Source: Actinomycetota bacterium (GTDB lineage: Bacteria > Actinomycetota > Actinomycetes > Acidothermales > Acidothermaceae). Taken from it: a stretch of 13,868 bases of DNA. The stretch covers positions 2,244-16,111 of the forward strand of contig PLCK01000139.1 in the NCBI GenBank assembly GCA_003134755.1, read 5' to 3'. Below the pieces are notes generated by a model. That model made no database searches. It worked only from the letters and a program-made list of their open reading frames with translations, and had not been told where the DNA came from. Every line of letters begins with the position of its first letter. Position 1 is the first letter of the stretch. Position numbers and translations under genes: made by a program. This document shows, in pieces, positions 5,022 to 12,651 of this stretch.

Positions 5022-7118
5022 ATGGGGATCGGTGCTCGGGCGAGCCGGCTCACCACCGGCAAGCGCACCAAATGGGTCGTCATCGCGATCTGGTTCGTCA
5101 TCTTCGTGATCGCATCTCCGCTCGCCGGGAGGCTGCAAGGGGCGGAGAACAACGACGCCGGGTCTTACCTTCCGCACTCGGCCGAATCAACGAGAGTGCT
5201 CGACACCCAGAAGAAGAGCTTCCCTGACGCGAACGTGCTCGACGCCGTCGTCGTGTACGAACGCGCGTCGGGTCTGACGGCCGCCGACCGGGCCGCCATC
5301 GACCAGCAACGTGCAAGCGCCGCCAAGGTGCCTGGGGTCAAGGGCGAAGTGACTGCCCTCGTGGCCTCGAGCGATGGCGCGGCCGCGCACTTCGTCGTCC
5401 CGCTTGACGCGACTGACTCCAAGGTATTCATCGACGACGTCAAGTTGCTGCGGGCACAACTGAAGAGCATCAACGGCCTGACCGAGCATCTGACGGGTCC
5501 GGCAGGTGTGCAGTCCGACAGCAACAACGTGTTCGCGAACATCGACGGAACGCTGCTCTATGCGACGGTTCTGGTGGTCGTGCTTGTACTTCTCATCACG
5601 TACCGCAGTCCGCTGCTGTGGTTGGTACCGGTGCTCGGTGCAGCCGCTGCTCTCGAGCTCGCCCAGGCCGTCGTGTACGGACTTGCCAAGGCCGGCATGA
5701 CTGTCAACGGCTTGAGCGCGGGCATCCTGCTCGTGCTCGTTTTCGGCGCCGGCACCGACTACGCATTGCTCCTCGTCGCACGTTACCGCGAGGAACTGCA
5801 CAACCACGAAGACAAGCACGAGGCGATGGCTTTCGCGTTGCACCGGGCCGGGCCCGCGATCATCGCATCGTCGACAACCGTCGTCCTCAGTCTGCTCTGC
5901 CTGCTGGCGTGCCAAGTCGAGTCGACTCGCGGCTTCGGCCCGATCGGTGCGATCGGGATCGTTTGCTCGGTCGCAGCCATGACCACGTTCCTGCCGGCGC
6001 TGCTCGTTGCGATGCCGCGCGGCATGTTCTGGCCGTTCGTGCCGCGATACGGGACGCCGACGCGTGAGGACGCCGGACCGTGGGGCGCCGTTGCCCGTCG
6101 GGTTGGGCAACAGCCTCGCGTGATCTGGGTTGCCGGCGTCGTCCTGCTCGGAGTGTTCTGTGCCGGCGTGGTGTCGTTGCACGCGAACGGCCTGTCCGAC
6201 AAGAGCCAGTTCGTCGGCAAGCCCGAATCGATCAAGGGAGAGGAGGTCATCGCCCGTCACTTCGGCGGCGATGCGGCCTCGCCGCTGGTTGTCATCGCCG
6301 ACCAGGGTTCAGCGCCAGACGTCATGAAGGCCGTCGGCGCCGTACCAGGGATTGCAGGTACTCCCGCAATCGTGGAGCAGGCGGCGGGGCGGGTCGAGAT
6401 CGATGTGAGCCTGCAGGATCCGGCCGACAGTCCCGCTGCGCAGCGGACCATGCGCGACGTGCGGCGAGCTGTTCACGCGGTGCCGGCTGCACATGCATTG
6501 GTCGGGGGAGTGACCGCCGTCGTCTACGACACCGAGCGCGCATCTGCGGCGGACAACAAGCTGGTCATCCCGATCGTGCTCGCGGTCGTGCTCGTCGTGC
6601 TCGTCCTGTTGCTGCGGGCAGTGGTCGCACCCGTGCTCCTGATGGCGTCGGTGGTCCTGTCGTTCTTCGCGGCGCTCGGAGCCAGTTCGTTCGGCTGGTG
6701 GCACATCTTCGGGTTCCACCAGGCTGACGCGTCGTCACCGCTCTACCTGTTCGTGTTCCTTGTCGCTCTTGGCATCGACTACAACATCTTCTTGATGTCG
6801 CGGGTGCGCGAGGAGGCGTTGAGCATGCCGACGCGCGACGCCATCCGCAAGGGCGTGGCTGTCACCGGTGGTGTCATCAGCTCGGCCGGCGTGGTCCTCG
6901 CTGCGACGTTCAGCGTGCTTGCGGTGCTGCCGCTCGTGACCCTGGTCGAGATCGGGTCGGCCGTCGCGTTCGGCGTCCTGCTCGACACGTTCGTCATCAG
7001 GTCGGTAGTCGTACCAGCCGCGGCGTTCGACATCGGGCCGCGGATCTGGTGGCCGAGCCGTCTTGCGCGCGAATCGCCGTCGGCTACCTCGGCGCCCGAA
7101 GAGTTCGTCGACGCGTGA
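5022..7118 (+). CDS. MMPL/RND family transporter
   Basis: A 698-residue inner-membrane protein of the MMPL group of RND transporters, which use the proton gradient to export lipids or other hydrophobic molecules. It has the duplicated layout of the family: TM1 (17-33), an extracytoplasmic domain (35-175), TM2-6 (178-330), TM7 (367-386), a second extracytoplasmic domain (387-512) and TM8-12 (514 to about 665). Asp-Tyr pairs D246-Y247 (GAGTDYALLL) and D586-Y587 (LGIDYNIFL) in TM4 and TM10 are the proton-relay positions, so the pump looks functional. The ATG at 5022 puts a basic N-terminus right before TM1. The frame is open back to 4677, but that part overlaps lipB. It is divergent from lipB (51-base gap) and converges on the ABC permease with 9 bases between stops. 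The substrate is unknown, and no lipid-synthesis genes lie nearby. Confidence 0.93.
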   Translation: MGIGARASRLTTGKRTKWVVIAIWFVIFVIASPLAGRLQGAENNDAGSYLPHSAESTRVLDTQKKSFPDANVLDAVVVYERASGLTAADRAAIDQQRASAAKVPGVKGEVTALVASSDGAAAHFVVPLDATDSKVFIDDVKLLRAQLKSINGLTEHLTGPAGVQSDSNNVFANIDGTLLYATVLVVVLVLLITYRSPLLWLVPVLGAAAALELAQAVVYGLAKAGMTVNGLSAGILLVLVFGAGTDYALLLVARYREELHNHEDKHEAMAFALHRAGPAIIASSTTVVLSLLCLLACQVESTRGFGPIGAIGIVCSVAAMTTFLPALLVAMPRGMFWPFVPRYGTPTREDAGPWGAVARRVGQQPRVIWVAGVVLLGVFCAGVVSLHANGLSDKSQFVGKPESIKGEEVIARHFGGDAASPLVVIADQGSAPDVMKAVGAVPGIAGTPAIVEQAAGRVEIDVSLQDPADSPAAQRTMRDVRRAVHAVPAAHALVGGVTAVVYDTERASAADNKLVIPIVLAVVLVVLVLLLRAVVAPVLLMASVVLSFFAALGASSFGWWHIFGFHQADASSPLYLFVFLVALGIDYNIFLMSRVREEALSMPTRDAIRKGVAVTGGVISSAGVVLAATFSVLAVLPLVTLVEIGSAVAFGVLLDTFVIRSVVVPAAAFDIGPRIWWPSRLARESPSATSAPEEFVDA

Positions 7119-7127
7119 GCTGCACAG

Positions 7128-7955
7128 TTACGACAGCACGTCCTTCGTCGTGAACCTGCTGTAGGCGAGCGCTCCGAAGACGGCGACGTAGCCGAGCTGC
7201 AGAAGAGCGTCGCGCTGTGTCGACGTCCACGAGATCGGATCTCTCATGAAGTCGGCAAACCCCAGCCATTCATGGGAAAACAGCCAGGGATGAATCCAGC
7301 TGACCTGCGGGATGCTGTCGAGGATCTGCGACGCGATCGCGAGCACGACCACGGCCGCCATAGCGCCGACAGGTACTTCGGTCAGCGTTGAAACGAACAG
7401 CCCGATCGCGGTCATGCCGAGGAGCGACAGCGTGACGTAGCCGGCGATGAGCGCGGCGCGGCCGAGTGCGTTACCGGGCGACACCGTCGAACCGCTCAAG
7501 AGCGTGACCCGGCCGACGGGGAACAGGATCGCACCGATGATGGCGCCGCTCACGGCGACGACGACCGTTGCCGCAAGGCAGAACGCGATGCTTGAGGCGA
7601 ACTTCACGAGCAGCAGCCGGACCCGTCCGACGGGCGCGATGAGCAGGTAACGAAGCGTGCCGAGTCCAGCCTCGCCCGCGATAGTGTCGCCGGCGACCAC
7701 GCCGATCGCCAGTGGCAGGAACAACGGAATCGAGACGACGAGCGCTGTCACTGCGACGAACAGGCCGTTCTGACTGACCCGGTCGAGGAACGCCGGGCCG
7801 TCGCCCGGCTGGACATCGGACGTCGACAGCTTCACCGCGACCGCGATCAGGACCGGGACAGCGGCCAGCACGGAGAGCAGCGCGATCGTACGTCGGCGGC
7901 GGAACATCGTGACCAGCTCGGAGACCAACAGTCCCCCGCCGTCAGCCCGCGACAT
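7128..7955 (-). CDS. ABC-2 type transporter permease
   Basis: A 275-residue membrane permease of an ABC exporter. Hydrophobic segments lie at about 24-42, 66-88, 118-145, 167-190, 197-213 and 251-267, giving the six-helix ABC-2 fold. The cytoplasmic coupling motif EAGLGTLRYLL (95-105) is typical of the family (usually GEREAGTLR). The gene starts 14 bases inside the end of the ATPase gene, so translation is coupled and the two form one transporter. It is the last gene of the LolA-like/ATPase/permease operon, and its stop lies 9 bases from the MMPL stop. The substrate is unknown. Close relatives of this pair are often annotated as drug or lipid exporters, but nothing in the sequence fixes that. 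Confidence 0.9.
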   Translation of the reverse strand: MSRADGGGLLVSELVTMFRRRRTIALLSVLAAVPVLIAVAVKLSTSDVQPGDGPAFLDRVSQNGLFVAVTALVVSIPLFLPLAIGVVAGDTIAGEAGLGTLRYLLIAPVGRVRLLLVKFASSIAFCLAATVVVAVSGAIIGAILFPVGRVTLLSGSTVSPGNALGRAALIAGYVTLSLLGMTAIGLFVSTLTEVPVGAMAAVVVLAIASQILDSIPQVSWIHPWLFSHEWLGFADFMRDPISWTSTQRDALLQLGYVAVFGALAYSRFTTKDVLS

Positions 7956-8907
7956 CGAACCCCTCGCCGGTCAGGGCGACGAAGCTGTCCTCGAGCGACC
8001 CGTGGTCGGTGTACAGACCTCGAACCCGGACGCCCGCCGCGACCAGCGCTACGCACGCATCCTCGGGCGCGACGCCGTTGAGGTCGGCGCTCACGAGGTG
8101 GCTGTCGGCGGTGTCGGGGCGCCCGTCAGCGCTTTCGAGCCGGGTGTCTGGCAGGCCGAGTCCGTCGAGAACTTTCATCGCCTTGGCTGGGTCGAGCGTC
8201 TCGATGCGCAGGCGCGGCCTGGTCTGACCACGCAGGGTATCCAGAGTGCCCTGGCTGACCAGCCGGCCGTTGCTCATGACACCGACATGCGTGCAGATCT
8301 GCTCGACCTCGGCGAGCAGGTGCGATGACACGAACACGGTCGTGCCGTCGGCGGCCAACGACCGCACGAGCGCGCGTACTTCACGTGTGCCCTGCGGATC
8401 GAGCCCGTTGGTCGGCTCGTCGAGGACGAGCAGGTCGCGCGGCGCCAGCAATGCCGCCGCGATACCGAGGCGCTGTTTCATGCCGAGCGAGTAGGCCCTG
8501 ACCCGCTTGCCCGCCGCGTGCGAGAGACCGACCCGCTCGAGAGCGAAGTCGACCCTCGCGATCCTGGTGTCCTTGGGTGCCTGCCGGTTCGCCGTGTCGT
8601 AACGTCGCAGGTTCGCGGCGCCGCTGAGGTAGGGGTAAAAGGCCGGGCCTTCGACTAGTGCACCGACTCGCCACAACACGTTGCGCGCATCGTGCGGCAT
8701 CGCGGTGCCGAGCAGGCGCACCGATCCCGCGCTGGCCGACGCGAGACCGAGGATCACCCGAATCGTTGTGGTCTTCCCTGAGCCGTTGGGTCCGAGGAAG
8801 CCGTAGACCGAGCCGCGTGGAACGACGAGGTCGATGCCGTCGACCGCCGCGTGATGGCCGAATCGCTTGACGAGACCGGTGGTCTCGATGGCCAGTTCGG
8901 TGCTCAC
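7942..8907 (-). CDS. ABC transporter ATP-binding protein (BcrA/DrrA type)
   Basis: A 321-residue cytoplasmic ATPase that powers the adjoining permease. Walker A is GPNGSGKT (39-46), the signature is SLGMKQ (140-145), Walker B is LLVLDEP (159-165) and the switch histidine is H196 (SSHLL). The Q-loop glutamine is replaced by glutamate (E86 in GALVEGPAFYP), as is usual in the DrrA/BcrA exporter subgroup. A C-terminal accessory domain of about 100 residues follows the nucleotide-binding core. The GTG start shares the GTGA tetramer with the stop of the upstream LolA-like gene (4-base overlap), and its own 3' end overlaps the permease start by 14 bases, so all three genes should be made in fixed ratio. 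All catalytic residues are present. Confidence 0.95.
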   Translation of the reverse strand: MSTELAIETTGLVKRFGHHAAVDGIDLVVPRGSVYGFLGPNGSGKTTTIRVILGLASASAGSVRLLGTAMPHDARNVLWRVGALVEGPAFYPYLSGAANLRRYDTANRQAPKDTRIARVDFALERVGLSHAAGKRVRAYSLGMKQRLGIAAALLAPRDLLVLDEPTNGLDPQGTREVRALVRSLAADGTTVFVSSHLLAEVEQICTHVGVMSNGRLVSQGTLDTLRGQTRPRLRIETLDPAKAMKVLDGLGLPDTRLESADGRPDTADSHLVSADLNGVAPEDACVALVAAGVRVRGLYTDHGSLEDSFVALTGEGFDVAG

Positions 8908-10061
8908 CCGGTCTGGGCTGGTGCTGTCAACGCCTTCTGGAGAACCGAAGCAGGGACCGCGCCGACGAGCACGCGTCCGTCATCGGCGACCAGGACGTTG
9001 ATCAGCGCGGTGTGGAGGAGAGTGCCGCCGGTGACCTTGGTACCCGCCCTCGCGACGAGATCGGCGAGGTTGGGTCCCGATGCCCTGTAGCGCCGTTGGT
9101 TGCCTTGCGGCTGGTCCGGGAGGCTCGCCGTGAGCGCGCCGTGCGGTAGCACGACCACGCTCGCCCAGCCCGTACCGACGATGCGCGGCTGCGTCGAAGG
9201 CGTGCTGTCAGGGGCGGTTGCAGGCAACGGCTTCTCGGAGGCGTAAGGGCGACCGGTCACGATGCTCGGTCCGCCCCTGGTGTTCGTAGCGCCGGGCGGT
9301 GGCGTGAAATGGAATCGCGAAGCGTCGACCGTGCCGAACGACACGTGGGTGAACCCGATCGTGAGGGCGGCGCTCGTAGCGCCGCGCGCAAAGATCTGTA
9401 CACGCAACGCGACGCCGGTCGTGGCGTCGACGCCGATCCTGATGACGCCGATCGTGGTGTCGGCCGTGCGGGGCCGGACGTCGAGGAGGTACGCGCCGTG
9501 CCCGGCGATCGACGCGGTGCCGCTTACCGTCACTTCAGTGCTCGGGTCGATTGCCGAAAGCACCTTGGTGGCCGCCTGGTCCGGCGTCAGGGAGGCTTCG
9601 GCCGGTGACGGCTTCGACGTTGAAGCCTGGTGCTGTGCGGGCAATGTCATCCGGTTGACGGAGTTGGTCGAGTAGACATAGGTCCACAGCGTCGTGCCGT
9701 CGGACACGACTTCGGTCTCGTCCAGAGTGTCGAGTACCTGGGCGCGGAACTGGCCCGCCTTGCCGACCCACACCCGCAGCGAATGCGTGCCGGCGAGCAG
9801 ACCCGTCAAACCGGCAGTCGTCGAACGCCCGCCGCCGCCCGATGGCAGTGAGGGCAGACCGAGCGCGGACTTCTCGACCACGTCACCGCTCAAGCCGCTG
9901 ACGGTCTGGTTCGCCAACAGCGCGACCACCTGCTGGGCGGTCTTCGGCGACAACTGCGGCGCCGATGCGTTCGCGGGGAGCCCGACCGCGCTGACGGCAA
10001 TCACGGCGCCTACCGCGATGGGCGGCGAGACGGCGCGGATCCACCAGCTGCGATCCTTCAT
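8904..10061 (-). CDS. Secreted LolA/RseB-like lipoprotein-carrier fold protein
   Basis: A 385-residue exported protein. Residues 1-34 form a signal peptide: charged start (MKDRSWWIR), hydrophobic core 14-28 and a likely cut after ANA or ASA at 32-34. There is no lipobox cysteine, so it should be released or remain loosely at the surface. The body (about 40-270) resembles the LolA/RseB half-barrel as annotated in other actinobacteria: LGLPSLP near 68-74, LRVWVGKAGQFRAQVLD near 95-111, and the aromatic DGTTLWTYVYSTNSVNRM stretch. The rest is a Pro/Thr-rich linker and a small C-terminal domain I do not recognise. Start ATG at 10061 has GAGGA 7 bases upstream. It leads an operon with an ABC ATPase and permease, suggesting it hands a hydrophobic ligand to or from that exporter, or senses it. 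The fold call rests on motif memory, not alignment. Confidence 0.78.
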   Translation of the reverse strand: MKDRSWWIRAVSPPIAVGAVIAVSAVGLPANASAPQLSPKTAQQVVALLANQTVSGLSGDVVEKSALGLPSLPSGGGGRSTTAGLTGLLAGTHSLRVWVGKAGQFRAQVLDTLDETEVVSDGTTLWTYVYSTNSVNRMTLPAQHQASTSKPSPAEASLTPDQAATKVLSAIDPSTEVTVSGTASIAGHGAYLLDVRPRTADTTIGVIRIGVDATTGVALRVQIFARGATSAALTIGFTHVSFGTVDASRFHFTPPPGATNTRGGPSIVTGRPYASEKPLPATAPDSTPSTQPRIVGTGWASVVVLPHGALTASLPDQPQGNQRRYRASGPNLADLVARAGTKVTGGTLLHTALINVLVADDGRVLVGAVPASVLQKALTAPAQTG

Positions 10062-10081
10062 GCGCAGGTCCTCATGGTTTG

Positions 10082-10087
10082 AGGGTA
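10082..10087 (-). promoter_or_regulatory. Candidate -10 of the LolA-like/ABC operon
   Basis: TACCCT on the minus strand lies 20 bases before the ATG at 10061, leaving room for a short leader that carries GAGGA. A weak CCAACA at 10106-10111 could serve as -35 with an 18-base spacer. Confidence 0.35.
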
Positions 10088-10138
10088 CGTCGCGGATGGG
10101 CCATGTGTTGGGTCTCCCGGCCCCTCGTGTGATGCGGC

Positions 10139-10147
10139 TGTGGACAA
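10139..10147 (-). promoter_or_regulatory. Consensus DnaA box in the kinase/LolA-like divergent promoter
   Basis: The minus strand reads TTGTCCACA, the DnaA box form favoured in high-GC actinobacteria. It is a single copy, so it is not an origin. On the plus strand the same bases contain TGGACA, which could instead act as a -35 for the kinase gene. A chance match is possible. Confidence 0.3.
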
Positions 10148-10168
10148 CCGCGGCGGCGGCCAGCCTGG

Positions 10169-11680
10169 ATGTCGTGCAATAGCCGCGTGGATGACTTCTC
10201 GCTTCCCGGCTACGACGTCGACGAACTGCTCGGGGTAGGCGGCTCGAGTGAGGTGTGGCGGGCTCGCGAGCAGCCGAGCGGCGACGTCGTCGCCTTGAAG
10301 CGCTTGCGCCACCTCGGGTCCCGCGATGCGTTGGCGCGCGAGGCGGCGCTGCTTGCCACCGTGCACCACGATCACGTCATCCGGCTCAGGGGCGTCGTCC
10401 CGTGCGGCGACGGGCTCGTGCTGGTGCTCGAGTTTGCCGAGGGCGGCAGCTTGGCCTCGTTGCTCGCGGCGCGCGGGCGGATGTCGCCGGGCGAGGTCGT
10501 CACGATCGGCGCGCCGCTCGCGCAGGCCTTGTCAGACATCCATGCGCGCGGGCTCGTGCACGGCGATATCACGCCGGCCAACATCCTGTTCGACGGCTCC
10601 GGGAGGCCGTTGCTGGCCGATCTCGGGGTCGCCAGTCTGGCGGGCGAAGACGCCGCGCAGATGGGTGCGACCGCGGGCTATGCCGACCCCGCGCTCCTTT
10701 CCGGTGCGGTCGCCCGGCCCGGCCCGACGGGCGACGTCCACGGGCTAGCCGCCGTCTGCTTCAGCGCTCTCGCCGGTGTCCCGCCGTATCCCGAATCGAG
10801 CGGCGACAACCAGGTCGAGCCGCTCGCACTCGGGCCGCTCGCACTCGGACCGCTCGCGCCCGGCGTCCCGGCGGCGCTGGTGGCAGCGATCGAGGCCGGC
10901 CTCGATCTCGACCCCGCCGAGCGTCCAGATGCCGCGGCGTTCGGCCGCATGCTGTTCGCGGCCTGCGCGCCTGAGGCGGTACGACTCGCACGACCGCGCG
11001 TGCTCACGCCCGCGCAGCCAACCCACGAGGTCGTCCGGAGGCCGTCTCCACCCGCGGCCGAGGCTGGTGGCGTACGGGTGCGCACCGCGCATCGGCGCCG
11101 GAGCCGCTGGCCGGTGGTGCACCGGGTGATGATAGGCCCGGCGGTGACCGTTGCAGCCGCGGTGGCTCTCCTCGCAGCGGCGGTCGCGGGGGGCGTCGCA
11201 TGGGCCTCGCACGATCATCGGGCCGCGGCGAGCCCGGTCACGGCCAGTCCTGCCACCGTCAGTCCGGTGGCGGTCAGCCCGACCTCCACCGGCGCGCCCG
11301 ACTGGGCTGGAGTGCTGCGCTCCCTCGACAGCGAACGTGACGCCGCGTTCGTCGACTCCGATGCGGGCGAGCTCGACCGCGTCTACGTCGCGGGCTCGGC
11401 CGCGCTGCGCTCTGATCGCGAGACACTGGGCGCGCTGATCGCCGCTGACGAGCAGGCACGCGGGCTACGTCTCGACCTTGTTGCGGTACGCGTTGTCTCG
11501 GAGTCGGCGGCAGACGTCACCCTCGCCGTACGCGACGCGCTTCCGGGTTACGACCTCGTGCGGGCGGGCGCGGTCGTCGAACACCTGGCCGGTCGGGGCG
11601 AGCAGACCTGGACCGTGGTTCTGCATCGGACGCCGGGTGACGGGAGGTGGCTGATCGCAACCATCACAGCCGCGGTTTAG
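10169..11680 (+). CDS. Membrane Ser/Thr protein kinase with extracellular C-terminal domain
   Basis: 503 residues. The cytoplasmic kinase domain (about 14-268) has a glycine loop (GVGGSSEVW, 22-30), the ATP lysine K44 (VALKRL), helix-C glutamate E58, catalytic loop HGDITPANIL (D133, N138), the DFG-equivalent DLG (D151) and GYADPAL in place of APE. HRD is changed to HGD, so it is a non-RD kinase, and the loop lysine two residues after D133 is threonine. This variant is known in actinobacterial kinases, but activity should not be assumed. A basic juxtamembrane stretch, one membrane segment (322-346) and an SPxxx-repeat linker lead to an outer domain of about 125 residues that resembles an NTF2-like fold. 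ATG 10169 has no clear Shine-Dalgarno. GTG 10187 is an alternative that starts just before the kinase fold. It is divergent from the LolA-like operon and followed by a CPBP protease gene. Confidence 0.88.
   Translation: MSCNSRVDDFSLPGYDVDELLGVGGSSEVWRAREQPSGDVVALKRLRHLGSRDALAREAALLATVHHDHVIRLRGVVPCGDGLVLVLEFAEGGSLASLLAARGRMSPGEVVTIGAPLAQALSDIHARGLVHGDITPANILFDGSGRPLLADLGVASLAGEDAAQMGATAGYADPALLSGAVARPGPTGDVHGLAAVCFSALAGVPPYPESSGDNQVEPLALGPLALGPLAPGVPAALVAAIEAGLDLDPAERPDAAAFGRMLFAACAPEAVRLARPRVLTPAQPTHEVVRRPSPPAAEAGGVRVRTAHRRRSRWPVVHRVMIGPAVTVAAAVALLAAAVAGGVAWASHDHRAAASPVTASPATVSPVAVSPTSTGAPDWAGVLRSLDSERDAAFVDSDAGELDRVYVAGSAALRSDRETLGALIAADEQARGLRLDLVAVRVVSESAADVTLAVRDALPGYDLVRAGAVVEHLAGRGEQTWTVVLHRTPGDGRWLIATITAAV
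10821..10865 (+). repeat. 15-bp tandem repeat in the kinase domain
   Basis: Units start CGCTCGCACTCGG at 10821 and 10836 with a diverged third at 10851. They encode LALGPLALGPLAPG in a loop between kinase motifs. The first two copies differ by one base, so the duplication looks recent. Confidence 0.75.
11231..11290 (+). repeat. 15-bp degenerate repeat encoding four SPxxx units
   Basis: Four in-frame 15-base units encode SPVTA, SPATV, SPVAV and SPTST. They form the extracellular linker right after the kinase membrane segment, a flexible Ser/Pro/Thr stretch that could be glycosylated. Confidence 0.7.
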
Positions 11681-11713
11681 CGCGCATTCAGGATCCGTTG
11701 TCATCATGGCTGC

Positions 11714-12619
11714 ATGAGTTCGGGCACCCGCGCCGCCGGCGACCCTGCGTCGGCACTGCCCGGCCCGGTGGCCGAGGCCGCTGGGGTGGCGCCCGACGCT
11801 GCTACGACGGCGCCAGGGGCCGTTGGATTGCCGCCGGAACCGTCGACGGTGGGCGCTTCTACATCGGGCTGGCGTCGCGTCCTGGTCGCCGAAGTCTGGC
11901 TGGTGTTCGCCCTCAGCCTTGGCGCAAGCGGAGTCAGCGCGCTCCTCGATCTCATCAAAGACCTCACCGTGCATCGTGCACCGCTGTCGAGTCAGCACGC
12001 CGTCCTCAACGGCTCGGTAACCCCAGACCGGCCCTGGCTCGATCTCGCATTTCAGCTCTTCGGCATCGCGACTGGACTCGTACCGGTCGCACTCGTCGTC
12101 CACTTCCTGCACCGGTCCAGAGAATCGCTGGCGACGATCGGCGTCGATCGCACCCGGCTCGGTCGTGACACCCGCCTCGGCGTATTGCTGGCCGGGTGCG
12201 TCGGCGGAGCCGGCCTCGCTCTCTACATCGGTGCCCACGCGGCCGGGGCGAACCTCGTGGTCGTGCCCACCACGCTCGGTCCTCATTGGTGGCGGGTGCC
12301 GGTGTTGCTGTTGTCGGCGGCCCAGAACGGGATCGCCGAAGAGGTGCTGGTCACCGGCTACCTGTTGCGCAGGTTGCGTCAGTTCGGCTGGGGTGAGAAC
12401 AAAGCGCTCGCGACGAGCGCGTTGCTGCGCGGGTCGTACCACCTGTACCAGGGCTTCGGCGGGTTCGTCGGCAACTTCGTGATGGGACTCATCTTCGGGC
12501 GGGTGTACCAGCGCACCGGCCGGGCGCTGCCACTCGTCATCGCCCACACGATCATGGATTCCGTGACGTTCCTCGGTTACCTCTGGCTGGCCGGCAAGGT
12601 TTCCTGGCTGCCGACCTGA
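11714..12619 (+). CDS. CPBP family intramembrane glutamic endopeptidase
   Basis: A 301-residue integral membrane protein of the CPBP (CAAX protease/Abi) family. After an Ala/Pro-rich cytoplasmic tail (1-52) come several membrane segments (about 56-78, 106-132, 154-178 and further ones). Motif 1 is EEVLVTGYL with catalytic E209-E210. The arginine that usually follows (EExxxR) is T214. Motif 2 is SYHLYQG with H243, and motif 3 is HTIMD with H278 and D282, so the glutamate/histidine active site is complete. Family members cut prenylated or other membrane proteins, and some work in bacteriocin immunity; the target here is unknown. The ATG at 11714 lacks a good Shine-Dalgarno. It lies 33 bases after the kinase gene on the same strand, so co-transcription is likely. 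It converges on the epimerase. Confidence 0.9.
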   Translation: MSSGTRAAGDPASALPGPVAEAAGVAPDAATTAPGAVGLPPEPSTVGASTSGWRRVLVAEVWLVFALSLGASGVSALLDLIKDLTVHRAPLSSQHAVLNGSVTPDRPWLDLAFQLFGIATGLVPVALVVHFLHRSRESLATIGVDRTRLGRDTRLGVLLAGCVGGAGLALYIGAHAAGANLVVVPTTLGPHWWRVPVLLLSAAQNGIAEEVLVTGYLLRRLRQFGWGENKALATSALLRGSYHLYQGFGGFVGNFVMGLIFGRVYQRTGRALPLVIAHTIMDSVTFLGYLWLAGKVSWLPT

Positions 12620-12651
12620 GCGAGCAGTCGATCCGAATTGCCGTCGGCCGT

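Noticed and set aside
5187..6260. 357-codon minus-strand open frame opposite the MMPL gene
   Set aside because: Rich in Arg, His, Asp and Gln with no domain, while the plus strand encodes the complete transporter.
7114..7140. Possible terminator hairpin between the convergent MMPL and permease stops
   Set aside because: Only a 3-bp and a 4-bp segment pair, separated by a bulge, so it is too weak to call.
11465..12547. 360-codon minus-strand open frame opposite the kinase end and the CPBP gene
   Set aside because: It would overlap two well-supported genes and shows only shadow-type composition.
12620..12651. Possible terminator between the CPBP gene and the epimerase
   Set aside because: Only short 4-bp complementarity (CCGA/TCGG) is seen, not convincing.
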